Origin: Bacteroidota bacterium
GTDB lineage: Bacteria; Bacteroidota; Bacteroidia; Bacteroidales; Prolixibacteraceae
Assembly (NCBI GenBank): GCA_030691295.1
Contig: JAUYEQ010000599.1
Span: 1 to 9,512, forward strand
Length of the DNA: 9,512 nucleotides
Direction of reading: 5' to 3'
In this document: piece after piece, positions 6,528 to 9,512 of the stretch
Layout: each line of letters opens with the position of its first letter
Numbering within the stretch: position 1 is the stretch's first letter
Made by a program: the position numbers and the translations under genes
Notes under the pieces: model-generated
Database searches by the model: none
Seen by the model: the letters and a program-made list of their open reading frames with translations, nothing else
Told to the model about the DNA's origin: nothing

Positions 6528-6923
6528 TCAGAAATGAACGCCTGAAACATACACCCATTTCCCGTTTTCGCGTTGGAAGAGCGACTTTTCGTGAATTTGT
6601 TGCAGTTTCCCGTTTTCCAGATATGTAGCTTTGAACTCCACGTAACCAATCTCGTCGCTGGCTTCTCCGGCTTTTGTATCCAGAATTGAGAGTCCCATCC
6701 ACGTTACCGACTTCGCCCATTTTTCGATGCTTTTCCGATCTTTGACCGGTCGCGTTTTTGCAGAATGACTCCGCATCAGGTAATCAACATTGGCCAGGGT
6801 AAACGCCACATAGCGCGACCGCATAAGTGCCTGCGCTGTAACTGCCTCGTTTCTTCCTGAAATGATCTTTTCGCAACAGGCTGAATAGGAGAGGCCTGAA
6901 CCACATGGACACAGATTTTGCAT
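6528..6923 (-). CDS. ychJ: YchJ family protein with N-terminal SEC-C zinc motif (UPF0225)
   Basis: This 131-residue protein starts with a SEC-C zinc-binding motif, CX1CX8CC (Cys5, Cys7, Cys16, Cys17) in CPCGSGLSYSACC. It is followed by the NTF2-like YchJ domain: ALMRSRYVAFTLANVDYLMRS (about 32-52), WAKSVTWMGLSIL, EIGYVEFKATY and EKSLFQRENGKWVYVSG. E. coli YchJ is about 150 residues and has a second SEC-C motif at its C-terminus. Here the protein ends right after the NTF2-like core (GVHF), so that motif is missing. The molecular function of YchJ is not established; SEC-C motifs in SecA bind zinc and contact SecB and ribosomes. It is the last gene of a minus-strand unit, only 7 bases after the DUF2293 gene, and converges on hepT with 36 bases between stops and no clear terminator. 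Confidence 0.88.
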   Translation of the reverse strand: MQNLCPCGSGLSYSACCEKIISGRNEAVTAQALMRSRYVAFTLANVDYLMRSHSAKTRPVKDRKSIEKWAKSVTWMGLSILDTKAGEASDEIGYVEFKATYLENGKLQQIHEKSLFQRENGKWVYVSGVHF

Positions 6924-6930
6924 GTTCGGT

Positions 6931-7608
6931 TTATTGAAGTTTATTCATCGCTTTTTGCAGCGGACAATTTTCTGTTGCCACGCGGCCTTCGCGGTAATTG
7001 GTCAGTATCGCCGCTGATTGTTGGGCCAGCGATCGTCTCACTGCACGGCGCTCTCCTTTGATTCTGGCGATTTTCAGGTTGTCGTAAGCTGTTGTTTGAT
7101 GTCGCATCCATGCAATAACAGCAAGTGCTGCCCGCTCTTCAATGGGAATCATTTGTGTGCGGGCCACAGTTCCGCTTCCCACTGGAATGGCATGAACGGT
7201 TACTGCTTTTGCCAGTTTTTTCTCAAGCTCTTTGAAATTGTTGTGAAAATCGAGAAAACATTCAACCGCCTGGCAAAATTCGGCATCGTACTCCACTTGT
7301 TTCTTTTCTCGTCGTTCTGCAGCGTAAGTCTGTTTCTTTTTGTATTCATCGGTTAACCGAACTTCCTGAACGGCTTGCCTGGCTTCTGCGATGGTTGGCG
7401 TCGGTGCCCAAATCCCCAGCGAAATAGTTCGCCGTCCCTTTTTTACTTCAACTCTCCAATAGGCACCTTTTGAAGTTACTTTTCGGGTAATACCGGCATC
7501 TCCGGCAGGCAAAAAAGTCCAGCCTTGCGGTGGAGTGAGAATTTCACCTTTCGGTCCAATCAATTCATTCCGGGCGCCGGGCTTTACGATTTGGATATCG
7601 GTTTCCAT
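6931..7608 (-). CDS. DUF2293 domain-containing protein
   Basis: This 225-residue soluble protein has unknown function. Its C-terminal half is the DUF2293 domain, recognised from HAIPVGSGTVARTQMIP (139-155), AVIAWMRHQTTAYDNL (163-178) and the basic helix RRAVRRSLAQQ (187-197). The N-terminal part (about 24-80) has the segment PPQGWTFLPAGDAGITRKV and KKGRRTISLGIWAP that accompanies bacterial members. A highly charged, probably coiled helix follows (about 86-135: EYKKKQTYAAERREKKQ). The basic, RNA- or DNA-binding look is an inference. It sits 8 bases after the helicase stop and 7 bases before ychJ, so the three are almost certainly co-transcribed, and a shared role in RNA or ribosome metabolism is a reasonable guess. 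No signal peptide or membrane segment is seen. Confidence 0.85.
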   Translation of the reverse strand: METDIQIVKPGARNELIGPKGEILTPPQGWTFLPAGDAGITRKVTSKGAYWRVEVKKGRRTISLGIWAPTPTIAEARQAVQEVRLTDEYKKKQTYAAERREKKQVEYDAEFCQAVECFLDFHNNFKELEKKLAKAVTVHAIPVGSGTVARTQMIPIEERAALAVIAWMRHQTTAYDNLKIARIKGERRAVRRSLAQQSAAILTNYREGRVATENCPLQKAMNKLQ

Positions 7609-7616
7609 AAACTCTA

Positions 7617-8783
7617 TTAATAGCCTTTTAAGTCAAGGTTTTCGCTGTCGATCATTGTCACCCATTTGCCCATTTTCTTCTGAATGATTTTGAAATGATG
7701 CTGGTCTTCAGGAGTAACAAAGGAAATGGCTTCGCCGGAAGATTCTGCGCGGCCGGTTCTGCCAATGCGGTGGATATAATCTTTGGGCGATCGTGGTAAT
7801 TCGTAATTGATCACGTGGGGCAAAAATTCTATGTCGATACCGCGCGAAATCAGATCGGTTGCCACCAACACCCGAAGTTTGCCTGTTTTGAATTTACTCA
7901 AAGCGTCGGTTCGTGCTTTCTGGCTTTTTTTGCTGTGCATGGCAGCCGCATCAATCCCGTTTTTCCGGAGTTTATCGGCCACATTGTCGGCCTTGTAAAC
8001 CGATGACGTGAAAACCAGCACTTGTGCAAGGTCTTTGCTTTTAATTAAATAGCGCAGCAGCGGTCCTTTTTTTTCTTCGGAAACAAAATAGCCCAACTGA
8101 TCGATCAGGTCAATGTTGTCGGCTTCCGATTCGATTTTAATTACCACCGGATCGTGCAGTAGAATTTGGTTAATGCTGCTGATGTCGTCGCTTAATGTGG
8201 CAGAGAACAACAGGTTCTGACGCTTTTTTGGTAACAAAGCAATAATTCGGTTCATTTCTTCTTTGAAACCAAGATTGAGCATTTTGTCGGCTTCGTCCAA
8301 AACCAGCGTATCGATACCCGATAAGTGAACCGCGTTCGATTCAACCAGTTCCAAAAGCCTTCCGGGAGTGGCAACCAATATGTTCACATTCTGCAAAGCG
8401 ATCATTTGCGGGTTGATGGCAACGCCTCCAAATACTGCCAGCGATTTGATCCGTTCGGGAAGCGCTGAACCGAATAAATGGAAAACTTCCTGCACCTGAA
8501 CTGCCAGTTCGCGGGTTGGCACCAAAACCAAAACGTTGACATGCCTGTTTTTTGAGGCAGTATTTCCCTGTAAATTGGTCAAAACAGGCAATACATAACT
8601 GGCCGTTTTTCCGGAGCCGGTCTTGGCAATTCCCAAAACATCTTTTCTTTTCAAAATGGCAGGGATGGCCTCTTGCTGAATTGGATACGGCTTTGTGTAA
8701 TTTTGATCGGCCAGGACTTTTAATAAATCGGGCGATAAACCGAATGATGAAAATGGTGCAATACCGAATGATGAAAAGGGCAT
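7617..8783 (-). CDS. DEAD-box ATP-dependent RNA helicase, RhlE-like
   Basis: This is a 388-residue two-domain RNA helicase core. Its order of motifs is: Q-motif region FSSFGLSPDLL...YPIQ (11-36), motif I AKTGSGKT (53-60), Ia PTREL (89-93), GG (119-120), Ib TPGR (139-142), DEAD (163-166), SAT (194-196), IV VLVFTSS (255-261), V ATDLISRGIDI (308-318) and VI HRIGRTGR (338-345). All motifs are intact. It ends soon after motif VI with no long basic tail, as in small RhlE-type proteins used in ribosome assembly, RNA decay or cold adaptation. The start at 8783 (MPFSSFG) was chosen because a good promoter lies just upstream at 8809-8839. An in-frame extension to 8966 would overlap the neighbouring gene and is not helicase-like. 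The N-terminus carries an 8-residue tandem repeat (PFSSFGIA/PFSSFGLS). It is the first gene of the helicase-DUF2293-ychJ unit. Confidence 0.93.
   Translation of the reverse strand: MPFSSFGIAPFSSFGLSPDLLKVLADQNYTKPYPIQQEAIPAILKRKDVLGIAKTGSGKTASYVLPVLTNLQGNTASKNRHVNVLVLVPTRELAVQVQEVFHLFGSALPERIKSLAVFGGVAINPQMIALQNVNILVATPGRLLELVESNAVHLSGIDTLVLDEADKMLNLGFKEEMNRIIALLPKKRQNLLFSATLSDDISSINQILLHDPVVIKIESEADNIDLIDQLGYFVSEEKKGPLLRYLIKSKDLAQVLVFTSSVYKADNVADKLRKNGIDAAAMHSKKSQKARTDALSKFKTGKLRVLVATDLISRGIDIEFLPHVINYELPRSPKDYIHRIGRTGRAESSGEAISFVTPEDQHHFKIIQKKMGKWVTMIDSENLDLKGY
8739..8777 (-). repeat. 24-base tandem duplication at the helicase 5' end
   Basis: The 15-base word ACCGAATGATGAAAA occurs at 8739-8753 and 8763-8777, a period of 24 bases or eight codons. 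It encodes the duplicated N-terminal peptide PFSSFGIA followed by PFSSFGLS. The second copy is the one that continues into the Q-motif region of the helicase. Confidence 0.8.
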
Positions 8784-8808
8784 ACTATTTTGGATAAGTT
8801 TCAGGTTG

Positions 8809-8839
8809 CAAATATACGGGAAATAAATACCGAAGCAAT
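8809..8839 (-). promoter_or_regulatory. Bacteroidota-type promoter for the helicase-DUF2293-ychJ unit
   Basis: On the minus strand a -33 box ATTG (complement of 8836-8839) is followed, 19 bases later, by TATATTTG (complement of 8809-8816). This fits the consensus TTTG-N19-21-TAnnTTTG with one mismatch in the upstream box. Transcription would start near 8804, leaving a leader of about 20 bases before the ATG at 8783. This also settles the helicase start against the longer reading. Confidence 0.72.
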
Positions 8840-8862
8840 TTCGCAGGGATTTACGAGATGGG

Positions 8863-9318
8863 CTAAATAAGCAAATCGGTAAAATCAGGTATTTCAGGAA
8901 GGAAAGCATACGAGTTATCGGCATAGTTAATTTGGCAGCAAAAATGATCCAATCCGTTGCTGACAATCAGAAATTTGACTTTCAGTTGCATGTTGTACCT
9001 CACAATCTGGTCGAAAGTTTGCTGACTGATTTTTATTTCAGGAGCCTTGAATTCTGCCACCAGTGCAGGATTTCCGGAGCGGTCGAAAACAACCAGGTCG
9101 GCCCGTTGCGGATTGCCGTTCACTTTAACAGCGGCTTCAACAGTAATCAGCGACACTGAATAATTCTTTTCAGCAATCAGGAACTGAGCAAAATTCTGCC
9201 GCACCCATTCTTCCGGAGTAAGCCGCACGTACTTTTTCCGGAGCGAATCAAAAATGTAGGATTTACCTTCGGTCGTTTTAATCCTGAAAGAATATTCGGG
9301 CAAATTCAATTTTTGCAT
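8863..9318 (-). CDS. Stand-alone type I restriction HsdR N-terminal domain protein
   Basis: This 151-residue protein corresponds to only the N-terminal nuclease-like domain of type I restriction R subunits (HSDR_N_2 family), with no helicase part. The PD-(D/E)XK core is visible as RADLVVFD (Asp74) and VAEFKAP (Glu89, Lys91), so the metal-binding and catalytic residues appear intact. The segment RLTPEEWVRQNFAQFLI (32-48) before the core is typical of these Bacteroidota proteins. There is no hsdM or hsdS nearby, and homologues occur as single genes beside housekeeping loci, so a role in restriction is doubtful. DNA repair or processing is possible but unproven. The stop is 79 bases upstream of the helicase ATG, a gap that contains the helicase promoter. 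The gene is divergent from the one beginning at 9487. Confidence 0.85.
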   Translation of the reverse strand: MQKLNLPEYSFRIKTTEGKSYIFDSLRKKYVRLTPEEWVRQNFAQFLIAEKNYSVSLITVEAAVKVNGNPQRADLVVFDRSGNPALVAEFKAPEIKISQQTFDQIVRYNMQLKVKFLIVSNGLDHFCCQINYADNSYAFLPEIPDFTDLLI

Positions 9319-9486
9319 GATGAAGCCAACAAAGTTTGTATTTTTGTGTTAAATCCGAAGTCAAAATAACGAATAAAAGTTTGTAGAAAAAGGAAATTAA
9401 CCAATAAACTATTTACAATTTACCATTAAATGCTACTTGTAGTGAATAATTGGTAAATGGTAAATAATCAAATAGTCAATGATTTT
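9319..9486. other. Divergent intergenic region (168 bases)
   Basis: There is no coding frame here. The region is very AT-rich and lies between the starts of the HSDR_N gene (minus) and the 9487 gene (plus). It contains a TATTTTTG element on the plus strand (9339-9346), matching TAnnTTTG with a TTTTG box 23 bases before it (9311-9315). This would be a candidate promoter for the 9487 gene with a long leader of about 135 bases. It also contains the inverted repeat 9411-9465. No convincing promoter for the minus-strand gene was found. Confidence 0.5.
9411..9465. repeat. AT-rich inverted repeat with internal stem (REP-like)
   Basis: The left arm ATTTACAATTTACCATTA (9411-9428) pairs with TAATTGGTAAATGGTAAAT (9447-9465), apart from one bulged T and one mismatch. 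The 18-base loop contains a further small stem, CTAC-TT-GTAG (9433-9442). The element ends 21 bases before the ATG at 9487. Words of the type ATTTAC/AATTTACC are built of near-repeats, as in dispersed intergenic palindromes. It could alternatively be a leader structure acting on the downstream gene. Confidence 0.6.
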
Positions 9487-9512
9487 ATGAAGACGAAAGA
9501 AGAAATTGTACT
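9487..9512 (+). CDS. Start of a gene, possibly AMP nucleosidase (partial)
   Basis: The ATG at 9487 opens a frame MKTKEEIV that runs off the window after eight full codons. The peptide resembles the N-terminus I recall for Bacteroidota AMP nucleosidase, the enzyme that hydrolyses AMP to adenine and ribose 5-phosphate. The position divergent from an HSDR_N gene also fits a known Bacteroidota arrangement. Eight residues cannot prove this, and any gene starting with a similar peptide would look the same. Confidence 0.45.

Noticed and set aside
8784..8966. In-frame 61-residue N-terminal extension of the helicase
   Set aside because: It would overlap the HSDR_N gene by about 100 bases and run over the promoter at 8809-8839, and its sequence is unlike helicase N-termini. 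The start at 8783 gives the standard family length.
9479..9490. Three-codon open frame (ATG ATT TTA TGA) overlapping the start at 9487
   Set aside because: Too short to separate from chance in AT-rich DNA, and there is no Shine-Dalgarno. It could in principle couple translation but nothing supports it.

Overview
The window looks like a piece of a Bacteroidota chromosome, probably from an environmental or anaerobic member. Three exact TATATTTG octamers sit just upstream of genes, matching the -7 element (TAnnTTTG) of Bacteroidota promoters. Strong Shine-Dalgarno sequences are generally absent. A Tat-exported Gfo/Idh/MocA oxidoreductase, an outer-membrane beta-barrel C-terminus and a likely AMP nucleosidase start next to a stand-alone HSDR_N protein all fit that phylum. 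HydE implies that the host makes, or once made, an [FeFe] hydrogenase. The genus cannot be fixed from this sequence.

Layout. Positions 2-112 (+) hold the last 36 codons of a probable outer-membrane barrel protein, followed by a hairpin terminator at 141-173 shared with a convergent minus-strand pair. That pair is hydE (2711-1611) followed by a Tat-signal Gfo/Idh/MocA dehydrogenase (1564-197). Divergent from hydE is a plus-strand unit of a MarR-family repressor (2802-3218) and a P2-like P-type cation ATPase (3259-5805). Near-identical pseudo-palindromes lie directly in front of each of these two genes, which points to one small regulon. Next is a low-GC type VII toxin-antitoxin pair, mntA (5849-6145) and hepT (6138-6491), overlapping by 8 bases.

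The rest is mostly on the minus strand. A promoter at 8809-8839 drives a tightly packed unit of an RhlE-like DEAD-box helicase (8783-7617), a DUF2293 protein (7608-6931) and a YchJ-family SEC-C protein (6923-6528), with gaps of only 8 and 7 bases. Upstream lies a stand-alone HSDR_N (PD-(D/E)XK-like) protein (9318-8863). Then comes a 168-base intergenic region with a long AT-rich inverted repeat, and the first codons of a plus-strand gene at 9487 that resembles the start of AMP nucleosidase.

The genes do not form one pathway. The coherent units are the MarR/ATPase regulon, the MntA/HepT module and the helicase-DUF2293-YchJ unit. I saw no rRNA, tRNA, CRISPR array or insertion sequence. The least explained items are the ion specificity of the ATPase, which lacks the canonical Ca2+-pump motifs, the conserved three-gene RNA/SEC-C unit, and the inverted repeat near the right edge.
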